Shown piece by piece: positions 28,730-39,684 of a stretch of 55,067 nucleotides of DNA. Each line of letters begins with the position of its first letter. Within the stretch, counting starts at the first letter, position 1. The stretch is from contig JADCGX010000072.1 of assembly GCA_020248785.1 (NCBI GenBank), positions 1 through 55,067 on the forward strand. Direction: 5' to 3'. The translations under genes were made by a program, and so were the position numbers. Origin of the DNA: Burkholderiales bacterium. GTDB taxonomy: Bacteria > Pseudomonadota > Gammaproteobacteria > Burkholderiales > Burkholderiaceae_F. Below the pieces are notes generated by a model that searched no databases, was not told where the DNA came from, and saw only the letters and a program-made list of their open reading frames with translations.

Positions 28730-30531
28730 CCCGGCACACGGTCTTCTTCCTCTTCGTCGCGCTGATGGCCGTGGTGCCGCTGTTCGCGCCGGAGTTCACG
28801 GTCACGCTGCTCAATTACATCGGGCTGTATGCGCTGGTCGCGATCGGGCTCGTTCTGCTGACGGGCGTGGGCGGTCTCACCTCGTTCGGCCAGGCGGCGT
28901 TCGTCGGCCTCGGCGCCTACACGACCGCGTGGCTCACCACCAACGCGGCGAGCCTGCCCTCCTGGATCGCGTGGCTGGGCTCGAGCGCCTGGTTCGGCCT
29001 GGTGGCCGGCCTGCTGCTCACCGCATCGGCGGCCGTGCTGCTTGGCTCGATGACGCTCAAGCTTTCCGGTCACTACCTGCCGCTTGGCACGATTGCCTGG
29101 GGCATCTCGCTGTACTTCCTGTTCGGCAACATGGAGCTGCTCGGGGGCTTCACCGGCATGAGCGGCATTCCGCCGATCGTCGTCTTTGGTCATGCGGTCG
29201 AAAGCGGCCGCGAGATCTACTACCTCATCTGGGCGTTCCTGCTGGCCGCCATCGTCACCACCAACAACCTGCTGGACTCGCGCGAGGGTCGCGTGATCCG
29301 TGCATTGCGCGGCGGCCGCGTAATGGCCGAATCGATGGGCGCCAGCACCTCGGCGTCGCGCATGGTCATCTTCGTGCTCGCGGCGCTGCACGCCGCGGCG
29401 GCGGGCTGGCTCTACGCGCACATGCAGCGGTTTCTCAATCCCACGCCGTTCTCGCTGCACACCGGCATTGAGTATCTGTTCATGGCTGTGGTGGGCGGCG
29501 CCGGCTACGTTTGGGGCGCGCTGCTGGGGGCCAGCGTGATCTCGATTGCAAAGCAGTGGCTGCAGGACTGGTTGCCCATGCTCATCGGGCAGGCCGGCAA
29601 TTTCGAGGTGATCGTCTTTGGCATCGTGATGATCGTCGTGCTGCAGCGAGCGCGCGACGGACTCTGGCCGGCGCTCGCCAGCCGCATTCCGATCAAGGCG
29701 CGGCCGCGCGCGGTGCGTGCGGACGTAGCGCCGCTGTCGCACAAGCCGGTTCCCCCGCGCGGCGAACTGCTGCTCGAGCTGAAGAACGTCACGCGGCGCT
29801 TCGGCGGCCTGGTTGCCGTGAACCAGATGAACCTTCAAGTGCGCAGCGGCGAGATCGTGGCGCTGATCGGCCCCAACGGCGCCGGCAAGAGCACGACCTT
29901 CAACCTGCTGTCGGGCGTGGATGATCCAACCGAGGGCGAGGTCATCTTCCGCGGCCGGCAGGTCGCTGGGCGCGAAGCGCGCGAGATCGCCGCACTCGGC
30001 ATGAGCCGCAGCTTCCAGCACGTGAAGCTGCTGCCGACGATGAGCGTGCTGGAGAACGTGGTCATTGGCGCGCACAAGCGCGAGAACCCGGGCCTGTTCG
30101 CCGGCGTGCTGGCGGGAGCCTGGCGGCTGGATCGCAAGATGGAGGCACGGCTGCTCGCCGAGGCCGCGCGCCAGATCGAACGCGTGGGCCTGGGCGAGCA
30201 GATGCACCTGCAGGCCGGCAGCCTGCCGCTGGGCAAGCAGCGCATTCTCGAGGTCGCCCGCGCGCTGGCCGCCGACCCGTGCCTTCTGCTGCTCGACGAG
30301 CCCGCCGCCGGCCTGCGCTACAAGGAAAAGGAAGCGCTGGCTGAACTGCTGCGCAAGCTGCGCGCCGACGGGCTGTCGATCCTGCTGGTGGAGCACGACA
30401 TGGACTTCGTCATGGGCCTGGTGGATCGCGTCTACGTGATGGACTTCGGACAGAAGATCGCCGAGGGCCTGCCGCACGAGGTGCAGGCCAATCCCAAGGT
30501 GCTCGAGGCGTATCTCGGGGGGCTCGAATGA
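28726..30531 (+). CDS. Fused Liv-type ABC permease and ATPase (LivM-LivG)
   Basis: The 601-residue product joins two transporter parts. Residues 1 to about 310 are a LivM permease ([56 protein letters not shown]). After a linker of about 35 residues, residues 346-601 are a LivG ATPase with Walker [10 protein letters not shown] (382-390), Q-loop region [17 protein letters not shown] and Walker [12 protein letters not shown]. The signature loop reads LPLGKQR instead of LSGGQ-like sequence. ATG 28726 is preceded by GGAGG inside the livH end. It overlaps the next ATPase gene by four bases. Fixed 1:1 stoichiometry and cytoplasmic placement of the C-terminal ATPase follow from the fusion. Confidence 0.92.
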   Translation: MTRHTVFFLFVALMAVVPLFAPEFTVTLLNYIGLYALVAIGLVLLTGVGGLTSFGQAAFVGLGAYTTAWLTTNAASLPSWIAWLGSSAWFGLVAGLLLTASAAVLLGSMTLKLSGHYLPLGTIAWGISLYFLFGNMELLGGFTGMSGIPPIVVFGHAVESGREIYYLIWAFLLAAIVTTNNLLDSREGRVIRALRGGRVMAESMGASTSASRMVIFVLAALHAAAAGWLYAHMQRFLNPTPFSLHTGIEYLFMAVVGGAGYVWGALLGASVISIAKQWLQDWLPMLIGQAGNFEVIVFGIVMIVVLQRARDGLWPALASRIPIKARPRAVRADVAPLSHKPVPPRGELLLELKNVTRRFGGLVAVNQMNLQVRSGEIVALIGPNGAGKSTTFNLLSGVDDPTEGEVIFRGRQVAGREAREIAALGMSRSFQHVKLLPTMSVLENVVIGAHKRENPGLFAGVLAGAWRLDRKMEARLLAEAARQIERVGLGEQMHLQAGSLPLGKQRILEVARALAADPCLLLLDEPAAGLRYKEKEALAELLRKLRADGLSILLVEHDMDFVMGLVDRVYVMDFGQKIAEGLPHEVQANPKVLEAYLGGLE

Positions 30532-31292
30532 GCGCGCCGTCGGCAGAACTCGTCCTGCAGATGCGCGACCTGTGCGTTGCCTACGGTAAGGTGGAGGCCC
30601 TGCACAACGTGCATCTGGCCGTCCCCAAGGGCCAGATCGTCACGGTGATCGGCCCCAACGGTGCGGGAAAGACCACCATGCTCGCCGCCATCATGGGGGC
30701 ACTGCCGTTGAACGGCAGCGTCAGCGGGCAGATCCACTTTGGTGGCCGCGACTGTGCCGGGCTCGAGATCGAGCAGATGGTCTCGCGCGGCATGACCTTG
30801 GTCCCCGAGAAGCGTGAGCTGTTCGGGGAGATGACGGTCGAGGACAACCTCGTGCTCGGCGCCTTTGACCGCTACCGGTGCGGCAAGCGCGACCAGGCCA
30901 CGACGCTGGGCGAGGTCTATCAGCTTTTTCCTCGGCTGCGGGAGCGTCGCGCGCAGCTGGCGGGCACGCTGTCCGGCGGCGAGCGGCAGATGCTCGCCAT
31001 CGGCCGCGCGCTGATGGCCAAGCCGACGCTGCTCATGCTCGATGAACCGTCGCTTGGCCTGGCGCCAAAGATCGTGCGCGAGATCTTCCTCATCATCGAG
31101 GAGTTGCGCCGCCGTGGGGCCAGCATCCTGCTGGTGGAGCAAAACGCGCGGGCGGCGCTGAAGGTGGCCGACTATGCCTACGTGATGGAGACGGGCGAGG
31201 TCGCGCTCGCGGGGCCGGCCGCGCAACTGGCGCAGGATCCGCGCGTCATCGAGACGTATCTCGGCATCGGGCGCGCAAAGCACGCTGCATAG
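30528..31292 (+). CDS. Liv-type ABC transporter ATPase LivF (importer 1)
   Basis: The 254-residue cytoplasmic ATPase has Walker [13 protein letters not shown], the signature LSGGERQMLAIGRALM, Walker B LLMLDEPSLGLAP and the switch histidine replaced by the LivF-typical VEQNARAAL. It pairs with the LivG half of the preceding fusion to drive import. The ATGA overlap with that gene indicates coupled translation. It is the last gene of importer 1; after it lies a 279-base gap without a gene, facing the 3' end of the esterase pseudogene. Confidence 0.92.
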   Translation: MSAPSAELVLQMRDLCVAYGKVEALHNVHLAVPKGQIVTVIGPNGAGKTTMLAAIMGALPLNGSVSGQIHFGGRDCAGLEIEQMVSRGMTLVPEKRELFGEMTVEDNLVLGAFDRYRCGKRDQATTLGEVYQLFPRLRERRAQLAGTLSGGERQMLAIGRALMAKPTLLMLDEPSLGLAPKIVREIFLIIEELRRRGASILLVEQNARAALKVADYAYVMETGEVALAGPAAQLAQDPRVIETYLGIGRAKHAA

Positions 31293-31571
31293 TGGACGTA
31301 CCGCGCAGGGAGCGTCGTCGCCGGCAGCGACGGTGTGACAAGGGCGCCGACGGCGGGCCCATCCGCCAACTGGCCGACCAGCCAGGCGAGGCTGCGCCGG
31401 CTACGTTGCCTCACGACGGGGATTACTCGCCGGATCACAGCGGCGAGAAAGCCCGCCGTCTCCTGTTCGAGTGCGAGCCGCGCCATGCGTCCGGTCGCAA
31501 AGGCGACGGCGACACTCGCAGGGAGGAAACCTCCGCTTCCAACCTGACCCCAATGCGCTTGGACGCAGGCG

Positions 31572-32871
31572 TCAGTCGGAAGGCCAGGGATTCAGCCGAT
31601 CCCGCTTGTAGGCGTTGGCGTTGAAGTCCCGGATCGGCACATCGCCGCTGCCGTCTGGCGATCGCACACCGCCCGGCCAGGAATGCCCGCCGCCGAACAC
31701 GATGCGACTGACGGGGTCGTAGACGTCCGGCGGATGGATGCGACAGATCCCGACGGGTGCACTTGGACGACTGACATCGGCCGGGGTCGCGCAGCGTCGG
31801 CAGATCGTCGATGCACCGACGCGCCCCTCGACGGCCACGGTGGGCAAGTCGTTGCGCGCGATCCAATCCTTGATCGTGGCTTCGACGCCGTAGAAATTGT
31901 TCGTCGCCAGGAGGTTGGCTACGCCATCGCCGCCGAAGCCGCCGACGTATGGATAGTTGCGGTCGTTGGCGGCATGGATCTGCAGCACCGTCATCGGTCG
32001 CGATGGACTGCATGTGTAGTACCGCGCCCCCGCGCCGTCAAACTCGCCCGAGGCGCCGCCCGCGGGCGCAATGCCGGCCAGCTAGTCGGCGAGAGCGCAG
32101 GCAAGGCGATGCGCCATGTTGCCGCCGTTGGAAAACCCCGTCGCGAAAGTGCGGGCAGGGTCGATGCTGTAGTTCGCTCGGACGTCGGCGATCACCGCGC
32201 GCGCAAACGCGACATCGTCGATGTTCTGTGACTGGGCCGTGCCGCAGCAGGCTCCGCCGTTGAACGTCTGGAGCGCGCCGCCGCCCTCGACGAACACCGC
32301 GTAGATCTGCCGCTCTTGGGCGAACTTCGTGAGCTGGCTGCTCGCGGCCATGCCCATGGCCGTGCCGGCGCCTCCATGCATCGCCAGCAGCGCGGGCCGC
32401 GGGCCTGCGCCGAGACCGGAAGGAACGTAGATCGCATAGCGGCGCAGGCCCTGTCCTGCCACCGGCAGTGTCCGGGCGATCCACGGCACCGCTGATCTGG
32501 ACGTGCGACTGCGGCGAGAACGCCTGGTCCTGCGCCGTGATCGTCGTCCAACCTTCGGCCACGCCCGCGACGTTGCCGTTTGCATCGACAGTTGCTCGAC
32601 TTGGATCCGATGACGCCCAGGTCACAAGCGCCCGATCGACATAGCTTGGGTATGGCGCACCACCGCCGCGCTGCACGAAGAAGAGGCTGATCCGTTGGCC
32701 TGTACCGATTGTTGTGGCCGAGCCGGGCTCCAGCGCCGCGGAGACCGGAGCCGGCGCCGGTGGCAGCGGGCCCGGTGGGGACGAGGGTGACGGCGAGGAC
32801 GAGCCGCCGCGGGCAGCGGCCGGCACGCCGGCGGCGACGACAAAACAGATAAGGGAAAGGCGGTTCGACAT
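31572..32871 (-). pseudogene. CE1-type esterase / PHB-depolymerase-like protein with Ig-like domain, decayed
   Basis: From ATG 32871 the frame gives a signal-like N-terminus, a Ser/Pro-rich linker, and a BIG2-like bacterial Ig domain (YVDRALVTWASSDPSRATVD, GVAEGWTTITAQ). Near 32490 the frame shifts, and the next frame carries an alpha/beta-hydrolase of the LpqC/poly(3-hydroxybutyrate) depolymerase group: RRYAIYVPSGLG, ALLAMHGGAGTAMG and the nucleophile elbow TGFSNGGNMAHRLA. A TAG at 32082-32084 breaks this frame. Beyond it the same frame supplies the catalytic Asp region IHAANDRNYPYVGG and the catalytic His in GGGHSWPGG. All catalytic parts exist but not in one frame, so the gene is inactive as written. 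Confidence 0.8.
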
Positions 32872-33258
32872 GAGACAGGCCGTCGGTCTGGAGGTGGAAA
32901 GTCGATCATGGGCGCTGAGTGCCGCGAGCTGGGCTACTGGTGCGCAAGGACTGCATTGCGGTGTAACGGGGCGCATGCCAGCGGTCGGATCACGTGATTG
33001 GCGGCGCGTCGATCCGCTTTGACATCAACGCTTGGTCACGGAACGCGCCATTGCCCCGTCATCGCGGTCGCACTCCCGCGGATGCCACCGCGGACCAATC
33101 TGGCACTTGCCAGCGGCGCGTCGGCCTCGAGGTAGGCTTGGGCTTGTGCCGGAACTGGATGTGAGCTGGGGCGCTGCGCCGCGTTCAGAAAACAAAACGG
33201 GGCGCCTTGGCGCCCCGGTGTCCGATGCGGAAGCCACGGCTCCCGCGCCCATGTTGCC
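32872..33258. other. 387-base gap without a gene
   Basis: The stretch between the esterase pseudogene and ppiC holds the ppiC terminator at 33187-33216. I see no supported gene in the rest; frames here are short and lack ribosome sites or family features. Confidence 0.6.
33187..33216 (-). terminator. Rho-independent terminator of the yciB-bolA-ppiC unit
   Basis: Read on the minus strand, GGGGCGCC-AA-GGCGCCCC (33216-33199) is a perfect 8-base stem followed by GTTTTGTTTTCTG. It lies 42 bases past the ppiC stop. This is a textbook intrinsic terminator. Confidence 0.88.
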
Positions 33259-34038
33259 TTACTGAACCTTGGCCTTCTTGCGCAGTTCATCGGCGAAGCC
33301 TTGGACGCGCTGTTGCTGCAACGCCTCACGGATCTGCGGCGCCACCTGCGCCAGTGGAGGCACTTGCGCATCGCGCACGTCGTCCAGGCGGATCACGTGC
33401 CAGCCAAACTGCGACTGCACGGGCACCTCGGTGATCTGCCCCTTTTGCAGTTTCACCAGCGCCTCCGAGAATGGCTTGACATAGGCGTCGGGCGCGGCCC
33501 AGTCGAGATCGCCGCCGTTGGCCGCCGAACCGGTGTCCTTGGACTTCTTGGCAAGCTCCTCAAACTTGGCGCCGCGCTTGAGTTGCTCGATGATCTGTTT
33601 GGCCTCGTCCTCTTTTTCCACCAGGATGTGGCGGGCCCGGTACTCGCGCTCACCCATCTGCTTTTTCTGCTGTTCGTAGGCCGCGGCGACCTCGGCGTCG
33701 GTGATCGGACGCTTGTCGAGTTCGTCGCGCATCAGCGCCTGGATCAGCGTGTTTTGGCGTTGCACGTCGAGCTGGAACTTGACGTCCGGCCTCTCGGCAA
33801 TACCGCGGCGCGAGGCCTCCTGCAGGAACACCTCGCGGCGAATCAGCTCCTGCTTGATCATCTCGCGCAGTTGCGGCGTGTCCTGCTGGCCCTGCTGCTT
33901 GAGCTGCGAGACCCAAGCATCCTCGCGCGCCTTGGGAATCGGCCGGTTGTTCACCACGGCAAGGTTCTGCGCGAGCACGGCGGTCGAGGCAGATGCGAGG
34001 GCGGCGATTGCGAGACCTCGCAGGAGGGTCTTGGTCAT
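33259..34038 (-). CDS. Parvulin-type peptidyl-prolyl isomerase (PpiC/SurA-like), exported
   Basis: The 259-residue product has a signal peptide (LRGLAIAALASASTAVLAQ), an N-terminal helical chaperone part, and a parvulin PPIase domain from about 130 to 230. That domain shows YRARHILVEKEDEAKQIIEQ, FEELAKKSKDTGSAANGGDL and FGWHVIRLDDVRDA. It should assist folding of outer-membrane or periplasmic proteins. The start is ATG 34038, with AGGA upstream and the signal peptide at the very N-terminus; a longer frame from 34104 has no such logic. It follows bolA by 34 bases and ends at a strong terminator. Confidence 0.9.
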   Translation of the reverse strand: MTKTLLRGLAIAALASASTAVLAQNLAVVNNRPIPKAREDAWVSQLKQQGQQDTPQLREMIKQELIRREVFLQEASRRGIAERPDVKFQLDVQRQNTLIQALMRDELDKRPITDAEVAAAYEQQKKQMGEREYRARHILVEKEDEAKQIIEQLKRGAKFEELAKKSKDTGSAANGGDLDWAAPDAYVKPFSEALVKLQKGQITEVPVQSQFGWHVIRLDDVRDAQVPPLAQVAPQIREALQQQRVQGFADELRKKAKVQ

Positions 34039-34072
34039 TGGGGACGTCCTGGGAAGTGACGGGAACCGGCAA

Positions 34073-34372
34073 TCAGGATGAACTGCGTGCAGTTGATGGC
34101 TCATCCGGCGAGAGCAGCGTCATGGCGAGCGCGTGAATGTCGCGCTTCATCAAGTCGTGCAAGACATCATACACAAGGCGATGACGTCCCACCTTGGTCA
34201 GTCCCTCGAACTTCCGGCTGACCACGTGCAGCCTGAAGTGACTGCCGCCGCTCTTCGCGCCCTCGTGGCCGGCGTGCATGGCGCTTTCGTCCACGAGCGT
34301 CAGCTCCTGCGGGGCCAGGGCCGCGCGCAGGCGGGCTTCGATGGCGACCGCGCGTTCAGCCGGGTCGAACAT
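34073..34372 (-). CDS. bolA: BolA-family protein
   Basis: The 99-residue product matches BolA: VAIEARLRAALAPQELTLVD, HAGHEGAKSGGSHFRLHVVS and RHRLVYDVLHDLMKRDIHAL. BolA proteins work with monothiol glutaredoxins in iron-sulfur handling and influence envelope and stress responses. The conserved His residues of the [2Fe-2S]-binding loop are present. The start overlaps the yciB stop (TGATG). The yciB-bolA-ppiC order, as I recall it, is frequent in betaproteobacteria. Confidence 0.92.
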   Translation of the reverse strand: MFDPAERAVAIEARLRAALAPQELTLVDESAMHAGHEGAKSGGSHFRLHVVSRKFEGLTKVGRHRLVYDVLHDLMKRDIHALAMTLLSPDEPSTARSSS

Positions 34373-34989
34373 CAGGCCTCCTTGATGTGCCGACTGAGCC
34401 ACACGCCCATGCCGGCCATGAACACGAAGGTCAGCCCGAGCAACCCGATCAGCTTGAAGTTGACCCAGGCGGCCGTCGAGACAGTGAACGCGACCGCAAG
34501 GTTGATGACGCCCATGGCCGCGAAGAAGCCGCACCACAGCCAGGACAGGCGTTGCCAGATCGCCTCGTCGATGCTGAGTTGCCCGCCGAGCATGGTCTTG
34601 AGCAGGTTGCGGCGCCAGATGAGCTGCGATGCCGCCAGCGCGACGGCAAACAGCCAGTAAAGGATGGTGGGCTTCCACTTGATGAAGGTCTCGTCGTGCA
34701 GCCAGATGGTGGCGCCACCGAAGACGACGATCACCCCGAGGCTGAGCCAGAGCATCGGCTCGACCTTGCGGCCGCGCGCCAGCATCAGGCCGACCTGCAC
34801 GAGCGTGACGACGATGGCCACTGCGGTGGCGAGCAGGATTGCGGCCTGGTCGGCCGGCACCGTGCCGTCGCTGATCAGCGGACCTAGGGTCGCCGTTGCA
34901 AGTGCGAGCGATCGTTCAGGAAACGCGGCGCCGAGCTTATACGCGACAAAGAACAGAACGACGGGCAGGAGGTCGACCAGCAGTCTCAT
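34372..34989 (-). CDS. yciB: Inner-membrane septation protein A homologue (YciB)
   Basis: The 205-residue inner-membrane protein has about five or six hydrophobic helices. Family text includes LLVDLLPVVLFFVAYKLG at the start, HDETFIKWKPTILYWLFAVA in the middle and FKLIGLLGLTFVFMAGMGVW near the end. YciB takes part in envelope maintenance and cell division together with other inner-membrane proteins. Between the third and fourth helices runs the conserved WRRNLLKTMLGGQL. The start ATG 34989 directly precedes the first conserved helix. It is first in its three-gene unit. Confidence 0.9.
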   Translation of the reverse strand: MRLLVDLLPVVLFFVAYKLGAAFPERSLALATATLGPLISDGTVPADQAAILLATAVAIVVTLVQVGLMLARGRKVEPMLWLSLGVIVVFGGATIWLHDETFIKWKPTILYWLFAVALAASQLIWRRNLLKTMLGGQLSIDEAIWQRLSWLWCGFFAAMGVINLAVAFTVSTAAWVNFKLIGLLGLTFVFMAGMGVWLSRHIKEA

Positions 34990-35093
34990 GGTGCGCGAGA
35001 TTACGTCAAAGCGCCCGCGGCCGACCCGGCGGCTGGGCATGTGCGGCGGCAATGCGCACAATGACTGCGTTGGGGCAAATTGGGTGGCGGCGC

Positions 35094-35771
35094 ATGGCGG
35101 GGCGTCTGGCGGGTAAGCGCGTGCTCGTGACACAGGCCGAGGCGTTCATGGGTCCCGCCGTGTGCGCGGTGCTGGCCGAACATGGGGCCTAGGTCATCGC
35201 GCACGAAGGATCATTGTCGTCACCGGCCGCTGCCGATGCATTGGTCGCATCGCTTGCAGCGATCGACGTTCTCGTCGTCAACCTTGCATGGTCGGCGCCT
35301 GTCACCGCCGCGACCGTGACGGACGCCGAGTGGCGCGCGGTCTTCGCGGCGCGGGTCGATCCGCTGCCGCGTCTGGTGCGTGGCGTGGTGCCCGGCATGA
35401 TCGCGCGTGGCGGCGGCAGAGTTCTCGTCATGGGCAGTGCGGCGGCCCTGCGCGGCATGCGCAAGTCCTCGACCTACAGTGCGGCGCGCGGTGCGCAGCT
35501 GGCCTACGTGCAGGCCGTCGGTGTGGAGCTCGCCCGCCAGAACATCCAGGTCAATGCGATCGCACAGAACTTCGTCGACAACCCGACTTACTTTCCCGCC
35601 GAAGTGCAGCGCGATCGGCGCTTCCAGCAGCGGTTGCAGCGCGAAGTCCCACTTGGGCGTCTTGTGTCCGCTCGAGAGGACGCGGAACTTGCGGCCTATC
35701 TGTGCGGTGACGTGGCCGATTGTTTCGTGGGCCAGGTGTTCCCGATGAGTGGCGGATGGGCGGTGCGATAG
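35094..35771 (+). pseudogene. Halohydrin-dehalogenase-like SDR, interrupted by in-frame TAG
   Basis: The reading from ATG 35094 is a short-chain dehydrogenase fold of 225 codons broken only by TAG at 35190-35192 (codon 33). The N-terminal nucleotide loop is VLVTQAEAFMG, i.e. T-x4-F-x-G in place of the SDR TGxxxGxG. The catalytic set is Ser115, Tyr128 and Arg132 (S-x12-Y-x3-R), where normal SDRs have Lys. Both patterns mark halohydrin dehalogenases, which turn vicinal halohydrins into epoxides. The C-terminal ends with AELAAYLCGDVADCFVGQVF and MSGGW. A short product starting at TTG 35214 would lack the anion/nucleotide loop. The end overlaps truC by 16 bases. Confidence 0.75.
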
Positions 35772-36466
35772 CGCCTGAGCCTCTGCGGCTGCTGCATCTC
35801 GACAAGGACATCGTCGCGGTCGACAAGCCGCCGGGCCTGCTGCTGCATCCGTCGGCACTGGACGCACATGAAACCCGCTCGGCCCTGGCGCTGCTGCGTG
35901 TGCAGCTCGGGACCCCAGTGTGGACGGTGCATCGGCTCGACAAGGGCACCTCGGGCGTCCTCCTGTTCGCGCGTCACCCGCACATGGCGCGGATGCTCGG
36001 CGCCGCGTTCGAGGCAGGCGCTGTGCGCAAGCGCTACATCGCCCTGGTGCGCGGTTGGCCGCCAGAAAACGGGGAGATCGACCACCCGCTGGCGCGCGAC
36101 CCGGAGCGGCCGTCCACCGGGCAGCCGCGCGTGCCGGCCCTGACGCGCTTCGAGAGGTTGCACCGCATCGAGTGGCCGTTTGCTGACGGGCGCCATCCAA
36201 CGAGCCGCTATGCCGTGCTCGGCGTCGAACCGCTGAGCGGCCGTCGCCACCAAACTCGGCGCCACCTCAAGCACATCGCGCATCCCATCGTGGGGGACAG
36301 TACCCACGGCAAGGGGGCGCACAACCGCGCGGTGGCCGCTTGGCTGGGCGTGGACCGGCTGTGGCTGCATGCGCTGCGCCTGGAAATCCCCGCCGTCGGG
36401 TCGCGTCCGACCACAGTGATCGAGGCGCCGGCGGACGACGCGTGGCGACGTGCGCTGGCAAGCTGA
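35756..36466 (+). CDS. truC: tRNA pseudouridine synthase TruC (RluA family)
   Basis: The 236-residue product has the RluA-family catalytic motif HRLDKGTSGVLLFAR with the nucleophilic Asp, preceded by VAVDKPPGLLLHPS. The TruC-like end follows: GRRHQTRRHLKHIAHPIVGD and LWLHALRLEI. TruC makes pseudouridine 65 in tRNA anticodon-side stems. The length is close to the usual 240-260. ATG 35756 is the nearest start ahead of the conserved LRLLHLDKDIVAVDKP; it overlaps the end of the SDR frame. The assignment between TruC and other small RluA members rests on size and the C-terminal pattern. Confidence 0.85.
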   Translation: MGGAIAPEPLRLLHLDKDIVAVDKPPGLLLHPSALDAHETRSALALLRVQLGTPVWTVHRLDKGTSGVLLFARHPHMARMLGAAFEAGAVRKRYIALVRGWPPENGEIDHPLARDPERPSTGQPRVPALTRFERLHRIEWPFADGRHPTSRYAVLGVEPLSGRRHQTRRHLKHIAHPIVGDSTHGKGAHNRAVAAWLGVDRLWLHALRLEIPAVGSRPTTVIEAPADDAWRRALAS

Positions 36467-36603
36467 GCATCGCGACACCCCGCGTGCTGCGCACCGCTGG
36501 CCCGTTGCGTGCCGGCATGGTTAAGATGCCCACGGCGCGACCGCCGCTTCGGGCGAGACCGGGCCGACGCACAAGGCTCGACAAAGGCCGACAGGAGTCA
36601 CCG

Positions 36604-38247
<1,644 letters not shown>

Positions 38248-38415
38248 AGCCGCCGGGCCGCCCCAAGGGCGAATCCCTGAGTGCGCACGCGCGGGTAGTC
38301 CAGTGAACCCGCAGGCAGGCCGCCCGTCCTGGGGTCCGCTCGGCTTGGCGCGCACGCGATACGGGGGTAACGTCGCGTGTCAGAAAACAACGACAACCAA
38401 CCGCAGGAGACACCC

Positions 38416-39684
38416 ATGCTCAAGAAACTGAGGAACTGGCTCGCGCTCTTCGTGATGGGATTTGCCGCTGCCGGGGGCGCCCTTGCGCAGGGCAAGGGCG
38501 GCAATGCCACGACCGTGCGCATCGCGTTCATGGACCCGCTGTCGGGGCCATTCGCGGCCGTGGGCCAGAACCAGCTCAAGCACTTCCAGTACGCGGCAGA
38601 GATCGCCAACCAGCGCCAGCTTGCCGGACCGAACGTGCGCTTCGAGATCGTGCCGTTCGACAACAAGAACTCGCCGCAGGAGAGCCTGACCCTGTTGCGC
38701 ACGATCATCGACCAGAAGATCAACTTCGTCGCGCAGGGTAACGGCTCGCACGTGGCGATCCCGCTGGCCGATGCAATCGCCAAGCACAACGAGCGCAATC
38801 CCGAGCAGGCGATCGTGTATCTGAACTACGCGGCGGTCGATCCGGATCTCACCAACAGCAAGTGCAACTTCTGGCACTTCCGCTTCGATGCCAATACCGA
38901 CATGAAAATGGAAGCGCTGACGTCCTACATCAAGGACCGGCCGGAGGTGAAGAACGTGTACCTGCTCAACCAGAACTACTCGCACGGCCAGCAGGTGGCG
39001 CGAGTGGCCAAGGAACTGCTGGCCCGCAAACGCCCGGACGTGAAGATCGTCGGCGAAGACCTGCATCCGCTGGGCCAGGTGCGGGACTTCTCGCCCTACA
39101 TCGCCAAGATCCGCGCCGCCAATGCCGACACGGTCATCACAGGCAACTGGGGCACGGACCTCACCTTGCTGATCCGCGCCGCGCGAGATGCAGGCCTGAA
39201 TGTCAACTTCTACACATACTACGCAGGCGTCACAGGCACGCCAACCGCCATGGGCGCGGCCGGCGCGGAGCGTGTGCGCCAGGTGTCCTATTGGCACCCG
39301 AACATCGACAAGTTCCCGGGCGAGGAGCTCTACAAGGGCTTCAAGGCCAAGTTCAACGACGAGTGGTACGGCCTGGCGACGTTCAACGCCGTGGCGATGG
39401 TGGCCGAGGCGATCAAGCGCAACAAGGGCAACGCAGATCCGCTGCGCGTCGCGCATACGCTCTCGGGAATGCGCTACACCGGCATCATGGGCGACGTGGA
39501 GATGCGCGCCTCCGACCATCAGCTGCAGCAGCCGCTGTTCATCTCCTCCTGGGCCAAGGTAGGCGGTCCGCTGCGGCATGACGTCGAGAAGACCGGCTTC
39601 ACCTGGAAGACGGAGCGCGCGATCGACTCCTTCGTCGCGACGACGCCGACGTCGTGCAACATGCAGCGGCCCGCGAAACCTTGA
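38416..39684 (+). CDS. Liv-type ABC transporter substrate-binding protein (importer 2)
   Basis: The 422-residue product has a signal peptide (LALFVMGFAAAGGALAQ) and a LivK-type binding fold: TVRIAFMDPLSGPFAAVGQN, NVYLLNQNYSHGQQVARV and ADTVITGNWGTDLTLLIRAA. It belongs to the branched-chain amino acid/carboxylate binding proteins. The start ATG 38416 has AGGAGA upstream and gives a proper signal peptide; the frame from 38377 adds a polar stretch that would hide it. The following 411 bases carry no gene but several strong palindromes, then livH. Its ligand is probably the acid used by the ligase in front. Confidence 0.9.
   Translation: MLKKLRNWLALFVMGFAAAGGALAQGKGGNATTVRIAFMDPLSGPFAAVGQNQLKHFQYAAEIANQRQLAGPNVRFEIVPFDNKNSPQESLTLLRTIIDQKINFVAQGNGSHVAIPLADAIAKHNERNPEQAIVYLNYAAVDPDLTNSKCNFWHFRFDANTDMKMEALTSYIKDRPEVKNVYLLNQNYSHGQQVARVAKELLARKRPDVKIVGEDLHPLGQVRDFSPYIAKIRAANADTVITGNWGTDLTLLIRAARDAGLNVNFYTYYAGVTGTPTAMGAAGAERVRQVSYWHPNIDKFPGEELYKGFKAKFNDEWYGLATFNAVAMVAEAIKRNKGNADPLRVAHTLSGMRYTGIMGDVEMRASDHQLQQPLFISSWAKVGGPLRHDVEKTGFTWKTERAIDSFVATTPTSCNMQRPAKP

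Noticed and set aside
28642-30477. 611-codon open frame on the minus strand
   Set aside because: It is the shadow of the LivM-LivG fusion, which carries clear ATPase motifs in the other direction.
31293-31571. A small gene between importer 1 and the esterase pseudogene
   Set aside because: Short frames exist, but none has a ribosome site, signal peptide or recognisable motif.
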